Shown here one piece after another: positions 54,053 through 62,934 of a stretch of DNA of 64,000 bases; position 1 is the first letter of the stretch, and each line of letters starts with the position of its first letter. This DNA comes from Armatimonadota bacterium (GTDB lineage: Bacteria > Armatimonadota > Chthonomonadetes > Chthonomonadales > Chthonomonadaceae), in contig JAGWMJ010000007.1 in the NCBI GenBank assembly GCA_028871815.1, forward strand, positions 155,288 through 219,287, given 5' to 3'. Made by a program: the position numbers and the translations under genes. The notes beneath the pieces were generated by a model that was not told where the DNA came from, did no database searches, and saw nothing but the letters and a program-made list of their open reading frames with translations.

Positions 54053-54520
54053 AGGCTGCGTGTAGCGACTCCGACATTGGGATCCGTGTTGCGCAGCTGG
54101 TCGCAGTCATCAGAGAAAGGGCGGTTGCGCAGTACATGACCTAGCAACCACACAAGACGCCGGCGCGTCTCAGAGTAGCCGACAACTGAACTCGACGCGA
54201 GATTCGGAGCGCATTTTCACGCGAGGCGTATACAGTCGCAACACAAACAGCGCAATCTAGCGCCAGATGGACAGGACAAGCGCCAGCACCGGACCCTAAC
54301 CCACGATATTTCGACCGCTCAACGGCACCTGAAACTGGCTGCGGAAGCCAATCCGAGAAAACGGCGACCAATAACGCACGTGTGGCGCCAGCCGACAGCG
54401 TAGCTGGAGGATTACGGACAACGCACGTACTTGACATCGAAAGTTCAACTCGGCATAATAGCGGGTGAAACAGGCTCCGTTTGCCTTCAACAATCATGAC
54501 CTTGTCCAGTCGCCATACCA
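54053..54520. other. Intergenic region without a recognisable gene
   Basis: About 470 bases. A minus-strand frame of 145 codons across it and the following leader has no ribosome binding site and amino acid content typical of a shadow. I see no gene here. Confidence 0.4.
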
Positions 54521-54530
54521 TGCAATCCGG

Positions 54531-54690
54531 GGTCGGCCGGTGTGCCTCGCGCAGCAGCCTGAATGCTGCAAGGCACATGGCGGCCTCTCCGGAGAACCTG
54601 GCCTACCTGCGGTACCTGCACCACGAGCAACAAAAAAGTTCTCGCTCTGCAAACCCGCTCTGTGCCGCCAGCCTGGAGCGGGTTTTTGTT
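54531..54690 (+). ncRNA. Structured leader or small RNA ending in a terminator before the HNH gene
   Basis: Nested complementary arms: GGCC (54535-54538) with 54582-54585, TGTGCCT (54541-54547) with 54571-54577, and GCAGCA (54551-54556) with 54564-54569 over a 7-base loop. GAGAAC (54592-54597) can pair with GTTCTC (54638-54643). A strong terminator follows. It is not SRP RNA, tmRNA or RNase P RNA by their conserved motifs. A short frame starting at 54575 (MAASPENLAYLRYLHHEQQ...) runs through the terminator to one base before the HNH ATG, so attenuation is possible. Confidence 0.45.
54651..54690 (+). terminator. Rho-independent terminator in the HNH leader
   Basis: AAACCCGCTC (54651-54660) pairs perfectly with GAGCGGGTTT (54676-54685) over a 15-base loop and is followed by TTGTTT. 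It lies 59 bases before the HNH start codon, so it would stop any transcript entering from upstream unless relieved. Confidence 0.75.
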
Positions 54691-54748
54691 TATACGGAGA
54701 ACGACGGCGGATGCGCGCCCAGTACGCTGTTTCGGGGGTGGTATTGAG

Positions 54749-55276
54749 ATGCATGGCGAGGTTCTGGTACTGAATAGCGATTACGAGCCGCTGAACGTCT
54801 GCCCGGTGCGGCGTGCCGTCATCATGGTTGTGCTCGGCAAAGCCGAGATGCTGCACGCCATGGAGGAGGCCGCGCCCCTCCGCGCCGATGGCAGCCTGCT
54901 GCCGCCGTCGGTAGTCAAACTGCGCACGCATGTGCGGCGCCCACTGCCGGAGTTGAAGTTGAGCCGGCGGACTATCTTTGCGCGCGATCAGTACACCTGC
55001 CAGTACTGCGCCAGCACGAGTCGTGAGTTGACGATCGACCATGTGGTGCCGCGACGCCAGGGTGGCAGCGCATCGTGGGAGAACCTGGTCTGCTGCTGCC
55101 GCAAGTGCAATGCGCGGAAGGGCGACAAGCTGATGCACGTGGTTGGCATGCACCTGCGGCGACCTCCGCGCCGCCCGCGCTACGTGCCCTACATCAGCCT
55201 CACCAAGTACCTCGCCGGTCAAAGCAACTCGGTGTGGCGCACGTATCTGCCAACGTTCCCAGACGTCTGTAACTAG
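54749..55276 (+). CDS. HNH endonuclease (McrA-like, COG1403 type)
   Basis: 175 residues. N-terminal EVLVLNSDYEPLNVCPVRRA is the standard start of this widespread bacterial HNH family. The nuclease motif is C84-x2-C87 (CQYC), LTIDHVVPRRQGG (H98) , W-ENLV (N112) and CRKCNARKG (C117, C120) forming the zinc-bound HNH. ATG 54749 chosen because the upstream extension runs through the terminator. Possible role in defence or repair; not an IscB (no RuvC domain). Convergent with the operon at 55315. Confidence 0.88.
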   Translation: MHGEVLVLNSDYEPLNVCPVRRAVIMVVLGKAEMLHAMEEAAPLRADGSLLPPSVVKLRTHVRRPLPELKLSRRTIFARDQYTCQYCASTSRELTIDHVVPRRQGGSASWENLVCCCRKCNARKGDKLMHVVGMHLRRPPRRPRYVPYISLTKYLAGQSNSVWRTYLPTFPDVCN

Positions 55277-55314
55277 GGCTCCAACCCCGGCCGAGCGGCA
55301 AACGCAGTGGGCAG

Positions 55315-56436
55315 TTAGGCGGAAGCAGATTGCGCCGCGCGGTGGGCGGTTCCGTTGAGCCACAGGTCGATCGGCTTCTCGACTTCCGGTGCATCGTACG
55401 GCCACGATATCGCACGCCCCTCGCCGGCGGACTGGTAGGCAGCCAGGATAATCTCGAGCACGGTGCGCCCGTCCTCTCCGGTCTCGATGGGCTTTTCGAT
55501 ACCCAGCGCGCAGTTCACAAAGTGCTGCAGTTCCGCCGGAAAGCCATAGTTGAGGATTTCGTCGAACATCGTAAACGTCCAGCCGCGCGTAGAGCCTGCC
55601 TTCTCCACGGCGTAGCCATAACCCACTTCGCTGTACGTGGTGAGCGCGTTGCCTCGCAGCAGATCCGCGCGCGTGTTGCCGTGCGAGCCGTAGAGTTCGG
55701 CCCGGTCATCCACCCCTCCCGGTTTGGCCCAGGAATTCTCCGCCATCCCTACCCTGCCGCCCTCGTACTCCACAATCACAATGCTGTGATCTTCACCGCG
55801 CGTTTTCGCGCCGTGTACGTAGGTGCCCATCACGGCCGAAACGCTCTGGATGGGCGGCTTGCCGAAGGCGCACCTGGCAAACTCGATGGAGTGACAGCCC
55901 ATATCCAGGAGCACGCCTCCGCCAGAACGCTCGATGTCCCAGAACCAGGGCATGTGCGGCCCGTTGTGCTCTTCCCACTGCTTCACGAGGAAAAGGCGGC
56001 CAAGGGCGCCCTCCTCGGCCAGTTCGCGGGCGCGGACATACTTCGGCGCGAAAAGCAGCTCTTCGGCATACATCAGCAGCACGCCGGCCTCGCGACATGC
56101 CGCGATCATTCTGTCGGCCTCGGCCAGCGTGCGGCATAGCGGTTTTTCACAAACGACGTGTTTACCGGCTGCCGCCGCGTCGCACGCCATCTTGCAGTGC
56201 AGGTCGTTGGGAGCCGCAATCACAACGAGCTGAATGTCGTTGCGATCCAGCAGCGCACGGTAGTCCAGGTACGCATCGCGGATTCCATGCCTGGCGGCGA
56301 GTCGCGCAGCGTTGCCGGGGGAGGGCGACGCGACGGCCTGTACTACGCCGTTACGGACATACCGCTGAAACGACTCGGCATGAATATCCGCGACGAACCC
56401 ACTCCCGATGATGCCTACGCCAATATCAACACGCAT
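55315..56436 (-). CDS. Gfo/Idh/MocA-family oxidoreductase
   Basis: 373 residues. NAD(P) site GVGIIGSGFVADIHAESF, AAPNDLHCKMACDAAAAGKH, catalytic Lys in CEKPLCRTLAEAD, then the C-terminal alpha/beta domain with LLDMGCHSIEFARC and HSIVIVEYEGGRVG. Oxidises a hydroxyl of a cyclic sugar or inositol in the cytoplasm. Last gene of the seven-gene minus-strand unit; ATG 21 bases after the epimerase stop. Confidence 0.93.
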   Translation of the reverse strand: MRVDIGVGIIGSGFVADIHAESFQRYVRNGVVQAVASPSPGNAARLAARHGIRDAYLDYRALLDRNDIQLVVIAAPNDLHCKMACDAAAAGKHVVCEKPLCRTLAEADRMIAACREAGVLLMYAEELLFAPKYVRARELAEEGALGRLFLVKQWEEHNGPHMPWFWDIERSGGGVLLDMGCHSIEFARCAFGKPPIQSVSAVMGTYVHGAKTRGEDHSIVIVEYEGGRVGMAENSWAKPGGVDDRAELYGSHGNTRADLLRGNALTTYSEVGYGYAVEKAGSTRGWTFTMFDEILNYGFPAELQHFVNCALGIEKPIETGEDGRTVLEIILAAYQSAGEGRAISWPYDAPEVEKPIDLWLNGTAHRAAQSASA

Positions 56437-56457
56437 GCGTCTCGCCTCCTTCGCGGC

Positions 56458-57294
56458 TCACCAGGGATGCTCGGGGCGCCATCCCAGGTCGCGTGCGGCC
56501 GCTGAACAGTCGACCAGTCCGCGATGATCGTCGTAGCGCAGCCACTCCGCTCGATCGATGCTCCAGGGCGTTTTGGGGTAGACGCTGTCCACCAGCTCCG
56601 CGGTTGGCTCATTCATTCCCGATCTACTGGAAGCCAGGAGCCATGCTCCGTGCGACACCGTCTGGTTTGCCAGCGAAAGCGTCACGGCACTGCATACATC
56701 GCGCACATCTACCCACGCCCAATAGTCGCGCCACCAACCGTGAGAAGTGGCCGCATCCTCTTCCAGGCTCCGTACTCGACCGCGATTCGGCTGTAACACA
56801 GCCACGGGTCGGAAGCAGTGGGTCACGATGCCGGTACGCCGGGTGTAACAGGCGCAAGCCAGCTCGCCGAGTTGCTTGGAGAGCTGATAGGCGGTCATCG
56901 GGTGAGCCGGGTAATCGTCGGCTATCGGCAGAATGGATGCGGAACGGTGCCCGGCGAAGTTGCCGAGCGCCTGCACACTGCTGAAGAATACAAATCGGCC
57001 CGTCCCTGCCCGCTCACACGCTTCCAAAAGCTGCAGCGTACCCAGCACGTTGGTTGCGTGGATTGCCTGGGGCGTGCCTCCGGAGTCGCCGGGGATCGCT
57101 GCAGCGTGCACCACGCCATCCATGCCGGCAACGGCCCGGCTTACGCCATCGAAGTCGGGCAGCGTCAGCACGATATGGCCCGGTCGGTCCGACGCAGAAG
57201 CGTCCAGCGTCGTCACGTGATGGCCGGCGGCCTCCAGTGCCGGCGTAAGCCATCTGCCGATGTTGCCTTCACTGCCCGTCAAGAGTAGTCGCAT
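56458..57294 (-). CDS. NAD-dependent epimerase/dehydratase
   Basis: 278 residues. Rossmann start RLLLTGSEGNIGRWLTPAL, VVHAAAIPGD, TNVLGTLQLLEAC, FFSSVQALG (catalytic Ser) and AYQLSKQLGE (Tyr-x3-Lys) are extended-SDR marks. Length is short for an epimerase; related proteins act on uronate or hexose derivatives. Follows the methyltransferase gene with 2 bases between stop and ATG. Probably works with the neighbouring Gfo/Idh protein on a sugar. Confidence 0.9.
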   Translation of the reverse strand: MRLLLTGSEGNIGRWLTPALEAAGHHVTTLDASASDRPGHIVLTLPDFDGVSRAVAGMDGVVHAAAIPGDSGGTPQAIHATNVLGTLQLLEACERAGTGRFVFFSSVQALGNFAGHRSASILPIADDYPAHPMTAYQLSKQLGELACACYTRRTGIVTHCFRPVAVLQPNRGRVRSLEEDAATSHGWWRDYWAWVDVRDVCSAVTLSLANQTVSHGAWLLASSRSGMNEPTAELVDSVYPKTPWSIDRAEWLRYDDHRGLVDCSAAARDLGWRPEHPW

Positions 57295-57296
57295 AA

Positions 57297-58556
57297 TCAG
57301 ATTGGCTCGTTTCGTCGTTGAGTGATTGCGGCAACGGTCCGGTCATTACGGCGCAGGCAGATGACGGTGCATTCGGGCGCGCCACGCTCACTCCAGCGCG
57401 CCAGCTCCTGCGGCTCCAGATGAAACGGCATACCGCCCGATTTTACCGCCGACACGTGCAGCCCCAAGCGGCGTACCGCAGCTCCGATGCTCTTCGAGGA
57501 GAAATCGGTGACTTCCAACACCTGCCACGAGCGTGCAAACGGCCCAGCCACTGGGACTTCACCAGTGAGCCAGGCGCTTTGCGAATCGGGCTGGCCGGCG
57601 TGAAGGCGTTCGGCCAACTCGTGCACCAGATGCGCCCGGCGCACTGCCGGGTCCGGTTCGTAGAGCACAGACCCAATCTCACCGGTCGAGGGCGCCACAG
57701 CATCACCGGGCGTCAGCGATGATGCCGAGCCGTCCGAACCAACCACCGTTGCGGTGTACCTGGGTGGATCACTGCGAGCCGTTGAACTGCCGAAGCCCAA
57801 CCACAAAACGGCCTGACAGCATTCAAAGCGGTAGCTGAACATCTCCACCGCAGCTTCCGAAGCAGCAAGTTCCTCATCCGGTATGGCCGGCGACACTTTG
57901 ATGCCGGCCCGCTCGAACTGCCTTGCAAGGTCGAGCACCAACGGCAACTGTGGCCGGTAACCGGCGCCGAAACGGGTGCGTCCGCCTGTGGTGGTTCTCC
58001 GCGCCGGGTCGCACCAGAATGCCGTATAACCCCCCGTGCGCAGCCTACCTGAGCTGCATGCCAGCAGATCGCCGCACACCACACGGGCATCTCCGCGTGA
58101 CGGCCGGTCGGCAAGGGCAAGGTTCAGTGCCGCGCAAACAGCGGTCGGCTCGTTCCGCTCAATGCCAATCACTGAGCCCTGGGCAGCGAGCGCAATCAAA
58201 TCGCCGCCGGCGCCGCAGCAGCCATCCAGTACGCAACTGCCAGGACCAAATCGTGCAGCTACCGACCGTGCAACCGGCCAACTGGTGGCCATTTCGAGTG
58301 ATTCCCGCGTGAAGAACGAACGGTTGGCTTGCGGAAAACGGCCATCCGCGCGCCGCCGAAGCGCCAGCAGCGAGAGCGCCGCGGCGACCGGTGCATCGGG
58401 CCATCGTGGACGCAAGAGGCGGGAGCGCTTCAGCGGATCATCCGGCAGCGCCTCGGCCTCGCGGAGCAGCTGCGCCCCGCGCTCTGTCGCCAGCCAAAGC
58501 AGGTCCGCCGTGCTGCCCCGCGAGCGGTCGGCGAGCTCGGCAATTGCAGCATTCAC
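57297..58556 (-). CDS. THUMP-like domain SAM-dependent methyltransferase
   Basis: 419 residues. SAM-binding motif SCVLDGCCGAGGDLIALAA, GIERNEPTAVCAALNLAL, catalytic-region CDPARRTTTGGRTRF. The C-terminal 100 residues (ARSWQVLEVTDFSSKSIGAAVRRLGL to RNDRTVAAI) match the THUMP-like module of this group. Probably an RNA or amino-group methyltransferase; substrate unproven. GTG start overlaps the previous stop (GTGA). Confidence 0.85.
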   Translation of the reverse strand: MNAAIAELADRSRGSTADLLWLATERGAQLLREAEALPDDPLKRSRLLRPRWPDAPVAAALSLLALRRRADGRFPQANRSFFTRESLEMATSWPVARSVAARFGPGSCVLDGCCGAGGDLIALAAQGSVIGIERNEPTAVCAALNLALADRPSRGDARVVCGDLLACSSGRLRTGGYTAFWCDPARRTTTGGRTRFGAGYRPQLPLVLDLARQFERAGIKVSPAIPDEELAASEAAVEMFSYRFECCQAVLWLGFGSSTARSDPPRYTATVVGSDGSASSLTPGDAVAPSTGEIGSVLYEPDPAVRRAHLVHELAERLHAGQPDSQSAWLTGEVPVAGPFARSWQVLEVTDFSSKSIGAAVRRLGLHVSAVKSGGMPFHLEPQELARWSERGAPECTVICLRRNDRTVAAITQRRNEPI

Positions 58557-58978
58557 CCCGGCACGCCGGAGCGGTGGAAGTGCGCCATCTTCCAGGTGCC
58601 ATCGGAGCGCGTAAACACGCGGGTCTCATTGCAGGTGCTCCAGTGAGGCACACCGTTGCTCTGCCGGGAGGTGAGGCGCGTAAAGGTAACCACGCCGGTA
58701 TCGCCAAGAAGCTGCACTCGCGGCGTCAGCAGGTCAAACCGCACCGGGAACGTGGAGGGATCGGAACCGAGTACCCGGATCATGTCGAGATGGAACTCGA
58801 GCCCGTCGATGCGGTATGGGCAGACATCTTCGTAACATGAGAGGTCGGGCGTGCAGTGCGCCGCGTAGAACTCAAAGTCGCCGCTGTGGATGGCGGCCAG
58901 CATGTCCCACGCCAGCTTCAGCAATTCACGCTCCGGCTCGGTGAGGCGGAGAAGTTCGGGCAGCGACGGATCCATCAT
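58553..58978 (-). CDS. SnoaL/CaMKII-association-domain-like protein
   Basis: 141 residues. LLKLAWDMLAAIHSGDFEFYAAH, CYEDVCPYRIDGLEFH, VTFTRLTSR and WKMAHFHRSGVPG are typical of the CaMKII-AD/DUF4440 nuclear-transport-factor-2 fold that forms a small cone with an open pocket. Role unknown. Start at the ATG after GGAGAG; upstream extension of 87 codons is out of family and overlaps the TPR gene. Coupled to the methyltransferase by GTGA. Confidence 0.8.
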   Translation of the reverse strand: MMDPSLPELLRLTEPERELLKLAWDMLAAIHSGDFEFYAAHCTPDLSCYEDVCPYRIDGLEFHLDMIRVLGSDPSTFPVRFDLLTPRVQLLGDTGVVTFTRLTSRQSNGVPHWSTCNETRVFTRSDGTWKMAHFHRSGVPG

Positions 58979-59012
58979 GGCGCTCTCTCCCGCAGCCTGC
59001 GACTTCCCCACC

Positions 59013-59645
59013 CTATGGCGCAGCGGCGCCGGCCCGGACGGCCTGCCGGCGCAACCGGTCCACAACGGCGGCGAAGTAGGGATCCAGCTTTCCGGCGTGC
59101 CGGTAGTGGCGCAGCGCCTCGCGCTCATAGCCGAGTTGAACGTAGGCATCGCCAAGCAGCGAGTGGTAGCCCGCGTTATCGGGCTCAAGTCCCACTGCGT
59201 GGCGGAACGCCCGCACAGCCTGCTGGATGTAACCGGCATGCAGGCAGACGATGCCCAGGCGGATGGTGTAGTACGAGTCCTCCGGAGCGGCGGCTATGGC
59301 ACGCTGCAGCCATCGAATGGCTTCGGTATGGCGGCCGGCGTTGGCATACACCTCGCCGAGGCTGAATCGATAGAAGCCGTCGCGGGGGGCCAGCGAGCAA
59401 GCGGCTTCCAACTGCGCCGTCGCCTCTTCGTGATCGCCTGCGGCGGCAGCACATTCACCCAGTCGGTACCTGTAGTGGGCGTTCTCGGGCGCAGCCTGGG
59501 TGGCGATACGGTACTGCGCGATGGCTGCCGCCAACTCGCCTTTGACGCGAAGCGTTTCGGCGCGCCGATAGTGCATGTTGGCGCGCCGGATGGTTTTCGC
59601 CTCTTCCCAGGCGGTCTGCTGCGGTTGGCTCGTGCGGTTGTTCAC
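59013..59645 (-). CDS. TPR-repeat protein
   Basis: 210 residues, GTG start overlapping the dtd stop (GTGA). About five tetratricopeptide repeats of 34 residues: RAETLRVKGELAAAIAQYRIA, YRYRLGECAAAAGDHEEATAQL, YRFSLGEVYANAGRHTEAI, YTIRLGIVCLHAGYIQQAV and YHSLLGDAYVQLGYEREAL. No signal peptide, so a cytoplasmic scaffold. Partner unknown. Confidence 0.88.
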   Translation of the reverse strand: MNNRTSQPQQTAWEEAKTIRRANMHYRRAETLRVKGELAAAIAQYRIATQAAPENAHYRYRLGECAAAAGDHEEATAQLEAACSLAPRDGFYRFSLGEVYANAGRHTEAIRWLQRAIAAAPEDSYYTIRLGIVCLHAGYIQQAVRAFRHAVGLEPDNAGYHSLLGDAYVQLGYEREALRHYRHAGKLDPYFAAVVDRLRRQAVRAGAAAP

Positions 59646-60175
59646 AATACCTCTACGCGCGGAGTGGCCGATTTGACCGTGATTTCTCCTGCCGAAGGCT
59701 CATTTCCTGCATCATGGCGGTCTGCCGGCGACCCGATTATCAGCGTGACCGGGCCGTCATTGACCAGCGAAACGCGCATATCGGCTCCGAAGCTGCCGCG
59801 AGCAGTGACAACGCCGCGCCGGTCAAACGTGTCGGCGAAATGCTGAAAGAGAGAGCGCGCGATGTCGCCGCGGGCAGCACCTGTAAAGCTGGGCCTGCGG
59901 CCATGATCACAATCTGCGCACAGCGTGAAGTTCGGGACGACAAGCGCCTGCCCTCCGGTCTCCAGGAGCGACCGGTTCAGGCGTCCGCCTGTGTCGACAA
60001 ATATCCGCAGGTTCAGAATCCTGGAGGCGAGTCGCTCTGCACCGTCGGCGTCGTCGGTTGCCGCTACGCCAACCAGTACGGCTAGTCCCGCGCCTATGGA
60101 GCCCAATACCGTTTCGATTCCATCGTCCACCGACGTGACCGAAGCCGAGCAGACGCGCTGGACCACGGCACGCAT
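59642..60175 (-). CDS. dtd: D-aminoacyl-tRNA deacylase
   Basis: 177 residues. Removes D-amino acids and glycine from mischarged tRNAs. MRAVVQRVCSASVTSVDDG, LVGVAATDD, LNLRIFVDTGGRLNRSL, VVPNFTLCADCDHGRRPSF (usual SQFTLYGD reads PNFTLCAD) and SLVNDGPVTLII are the family blocks. The C-terminal 25 residues are extra. ATG overlaps the upstream stop by one base (TGATG). Confidence 0.93.
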   Translation of the reverse strand: MRAVVQRVCSASVTSVDDGIETVLGSIGAGLAVLVGVAATDDADGAERLASRILNLRIFVDTGGRLNRSLLETGGQALVVPNFTLCADCDHGRRPSFTGAARGDIARSLFQHFADTFDRRGVVTARGSFGADMRVSLVNDGPVTLIIGSPADRHDAGNEPSAGEITVKSATPRVEVL

Positions 60176-60654
60176 CAGGGCCGCCTGCGTGGTTTCGGCG
60201 ACGGAGCGTGCGCCGCGGCATGTTTCATCAACTCGTCGTGCTGCCGCGCGAGGATTCTTACGAGGCGTCGAGCGCGTTCCAGAGTCGACTTTTCAAGATC
60301 CTGGTACATATATCGGCAGATGAACGTGGTACACCCGAACGGTCGCAGATCGTGGGGGAAGGAGCAGCCGCGCTCGCCAAGAAAGCGGCATGGCTCGCCC
60401 TCACCTTCCGGGTCCCCGGCGGCGGTAAGCGCAGCGGCGGCTTCCCCGGCCGCTGCGGAGGCGGCGTCGGTCGAGCCATGATTTGGCGGCCGCCAGCCCG
60501 CGGCTTCGGCCAACAGGATGTCGGTCGGAGCAATCCGCGCAGGCTGGCGGCAGCAGGGCGTGGGGCACGCTGCGCAGTGCGATGCGGTAAACGGATCGAA
60601 GATTTCGCGCAGTTTGCGCTGTGTCTTCCGGTATTCAAGAAGCGGGTTCGGCAC
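60175..60654 (-). CDS. Cys-rich YkgJ-type (CxxCxxCC) protein, probable leaderless GTG start
   Basis: 159 residues from the GTG at 60654. HCAACPTPCCRQPARIAPTD and CRFLGERGCSFPHDLRPFGCTTFICRYMY resemble the zinc/iron-chelating YkgJ group. The basic C-terminal tail is Pro/Lys-rich. The GTG lies 6 bases after an extended -10 (TGGTATACT), so transcription would begin on the start codon; no ribosome binding site is seen. First gene of the dtd/TPR/methyltransferase unit. Function unknown. Confidence 0.75.
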   Translation of the reverse strand: MPNPLLEYRKTQRKLREIFDPFTASHCAACPTPCCRQPARIAPTDILLAEAAGWRPPNHGSTDAASAAAGEAAAALTAAGDPEGEGEPCRFLGERGCSFPHDLRPFGCTTFICRYMYQDLEKSTLERARRLVRILARQHDELMKHAAAHAPSPKPRRRP

Positions 60655-60660
60655 CCGCGC

Positions 60661-60669
60661 AGTATACCA
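60661..60669 (-). promoter_or_regulatory. Extended -10 promoter of a leaderless message
   Basis: TGG followed by TATACT on the minus strand, 6 bases before the GTG of the YkgJ-type gene. No clear -35. The distance puts the transcription start on the G of the start codon. Confidence 0.55.
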
Positions 60670-60854
60670 GCACGGCTTGTCACGCACCGAGGCGCGGGCT
60701 GCCTCATCGGAAACACGACTGCTGTGGAAGGGGTGCCCGGAGCACTGGTGGCACAACCCGGGTTCTCTTATCCTGATTCGCAGACCGCCATACGCGATCA
60801 CGGCGCACAACCCTCTGCATCCGCCCGGCTCCCCGCAACGGTGCGTCCGTAACC

Positions 60855-61010
60855 TTAACCCTTCATCCCTCCGACAGTGCCACTGCGGTTACGGTATTCA
60901 TACCTTCCCTCTGCCGGGTCGTAGTACCGATAACCGAGCAGCTGCAGGCCGGTTTCGCTGTCGCTATAGTACGAAGATCGTGAACCGAACCCGGAATACG
61001 GATCGGTTGG
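60855..61010 (-). pseudogene. Orphan RHS core fragment
   Basis: Reads TDPYSGFGSRSSYYSDSETG, LQLLGYRYYDPAEGRYEYRN then GTVGGMKG and stop. It matches the core end of the RHS protein at 63308 base for base over much of its length but has no toxin tail and no N-terminus. Located just after the stop of the second HEAT gene, as expected for a displaced RHS tip left by recombination. Confidence 0.75.
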
Positions 61011-61020
61011 CGCGCTATGC

Positions 61021-61914
61021 TCAAAGTGTAATATCCCCCAGTTCGGAGTACTCGTCACGCCATCGGCGAACCTCGTCCTGATCCGCCATAGCGGCCATGA
61101 TCGCGGCTGCCCGAGCCGTGGCGCCGGAACGGGCCAACGCGAGGCAGCACCCGAGGGTCTCACGTTCGTTCGCTGTCAGGGCGCAAGCGGCCGCGTCCAA
61201 CATCGCGGCTGCTCCGTTCGCGGGGCCCGCAAGGTGCGCGATGAGCGAGAAGTTATTCTCGACAGCGAACCGGAGCCGCCTGACCTCAACGCACTTCAGC
61301 GCTACAGAAACAATACGCATTGCCGTGACTGGAGTTGCCACCCTTTCGAGGACCGTCGATGCGACGCCCTGGTCGGTGTGGCGGGGAGCATAAAGCTCTT
61401 CGGCCAGCGGCTCAACGTGTTCATCGAATCCGAGGCGCACGAGCGCGCCGTGGCAATGTATTCTCACATAATGCCGGCGCTCGATCCCTAGACGCGCCTT
61501 GAGCGCTTTCACGCACACCATGGATCTGAAATTGCCGAGCGAATCCGCAGCCATGCCCCTTACCAGCCAGTAGGTTTGGTTCAGGGCATCAAGCAGCGCC
61601 GGGACGCCGGCCGGGTCCCCAATGCTCCCAAGAGCTTCGGCGGCCGATGCCCTCACCATCGCTTCTGGATCGCGACGTAGCGCGTCCGCCAGCGAAGCGA
61701 CGTGCCGTTCGTCCGCCATGTAATCTGCGGCAATCATCCGGATCCCGGCGTTCCGGTCCCGAATCGCGAGGTTTAAAATGGCGACGCTAGCCAGACTCGG
61801 TGCGTTCACACTCGCGACAATCGCTGCTCTAACCCGTGGACTGCGGGAGGCGCGGTAACGGTCGAGGAGCAGTTGGTCCTCCTCGGCTTTCGACGCGACG
61901 ACTTTACGGGCCAC
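61021..61914 (-). CDS. HEAT-repeat protein 2 of the RHS locus
   Basis: 297 residues, GTG start without a good ribosome binding site. About six HEAT-like helical pairs: SPRVRAAIVASVNAPSLASVA, AGIRMIAADYMADERHV, AMVRASAAEALGSIGDPAGV and WLVRGMAADSLGNF. No signal peptide. HEAT-like proteins occur as immunity proteins of polymorphic toxins; placement between the RHS gene and the orphan core supports this. Similar in design, not closely in sequence, to the one at 62053. Confidence 0.8.
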   Translation of the reverse strand: MARKVVASKAEEDQLLLDRYRASRSPRVRAAIVASVNAPSLASVAILNLAIRDRNAGIRMIAADYMADERHVASLADALRRDPEAMVRASAAEALGSIGDPAGVPALLDALNQTYWLVRGMAADSLGNFRSMVCVKALKARLGIERRHYVRIHCHGALVRLGFDEHVEPLAEELYAPRHTDQGVASTVLERVATPVTAMRIVSVALKCVEVRRLRFAVENNFSLIAHLAGPANGAAAMLDAAACALTANERETLGCCLALARSGATARAAAIMAAMADQDEVRRWRDEYSELGDITL

Positions 61915-62052
61915 GATCAGCTATCCGCGAGCCGCGCAGGGTCGCTGCCAGGTATCTCAAGTCCTGTGCGCCCGCGTGGCCCTTACTTGCCTCGCAGACG
62001 GGTCCGGAAAACTCCACGCGATATGCGGCCTCAGGCCGGCCATTCGCGCCGT

Positions 62053-62934
62053 TCAATGTCTTGACGGCGGAGCCCCGGACCGCGCCGCCCCACCGACCGT
62101 AAGTGCTTCAGCACTCGCTTCGGTACCGCCTGACCTCGCCCACGCAATGCCCACCGCGCGGCTCAGAATCTCGTCGGCGGGCCGCTGGCCGCTGAGGCGG
62201 ACAAGCGCCTCGGCCGCGCCGCTCCCAACGCAGGCAAGAGCACAAATCGCATCGGCGAGCGCCACGCACGTCGCGTAGTCCGCTGTCTGGCCGTACGCTG
62301 CTGCGAGCGCATCGATCGCCCGCTCGGCGGTCTTGGCCGTCGCGACCGCGGCGAGGAGCGCCGCGGCCCGAGCCCGCGCAACCGCAGAGGGCGCTCGCAG
62401 CTCGGCACATAGGGCGCCAAGCCATTCCGGTGCACCGAGCTGTACCAGGGCCGCGTAATAACTGATCCGGACGCAGCGGTGGCGCTCACCCGCCATCGCG
62501 CCGCGTATGGCGTCGATACCACCGGCTGAACCTGAGAGCGCCAACGCGGCTGCCGCCTCGCTTCGGACGGAGCCCGCGCGGTCGTTAATCGCACGGAGGA
62601 AGACTGGCGCGCACCACTGCTTCTGGATCCTCCCGAGGCGCCTGACGGCCGTCGCCCGAACGACGGGACTGGGGTCGCTGAGGGCAGCCCCCGTGAGCAG
62701 CGGGATGTACTCCGAATTATTCATCCTGGACGCCGCGACGGCGCGGACCGCCGCGCTCGGATCCGCCATCGCCTCGATGATGAGTTCGGCCGCCCGGTCC
62801 TCATCGTATCGGATGAGGTCGACGATGCGCATACGTACGGAGTACGGAGCGCCTTGGCGATAGAGCCGCAGGAGCGCGGAATGCAGCGGGTTAACCGCCA
62901 TGCGAGGGCGGACTCGGAGATAAATAGCCATCAT
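62053..62934 (-). CDS. HEAT-repeat protein 1 of the RHS locus
   Basis: 293 residues. Helical repeats: YSVRMRIVDLIRYDEDRAAELI, AAVRAVAASRMNNSEYIPLL, PVVRATAVRRLGRIQKQ, SVRSEAAAALALSGSAG. GAGGGTG precedes the ATG. Probable immunity-like partner of the RHS toxin. A 138-base gap separates it from HEAT protein 2. Confidence 0.8.
   Translation of the reverse strand: MMAIYLRVRPRMAVNPLHSALLRLYRQGAPYSVRMRIVDLIRYDEDRAAELIIEAMADPSAAVRAVAASRMNNSEYIPLLTGAALSDPSPVVRATAVRRLGRIQKQWCAPVFLRAINDRAGSVRSEAAAALALSGSAGGIDAIRGAMAGERHRCVRISYYAALVQLGAPEWLGALCAELRAPSAVARARAAALLAAVATAKTAERAIDALAAAYGQTADYATCVALADAICALACVGSGAAEALVRLSGQRPADEILSRAVGIAWARSGGTEASAEALTVGGAARSGAPPSRH

Noticed and set aside
54141..54578. A 145-codon minus-strand frame
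   Set aside because: No ribosome binding site, no family, and it covers the structured leader of the HNH gene.
54531..54690. SRP RNA, tmRNA or an IscB-type omega RNA before the HNH gene
   Set aside because: The GGAA tetraloop core of SRP RNA and the tRNA-like ends of tmRNA are absent, and the nuclease has no RuvC domain as IscB would.
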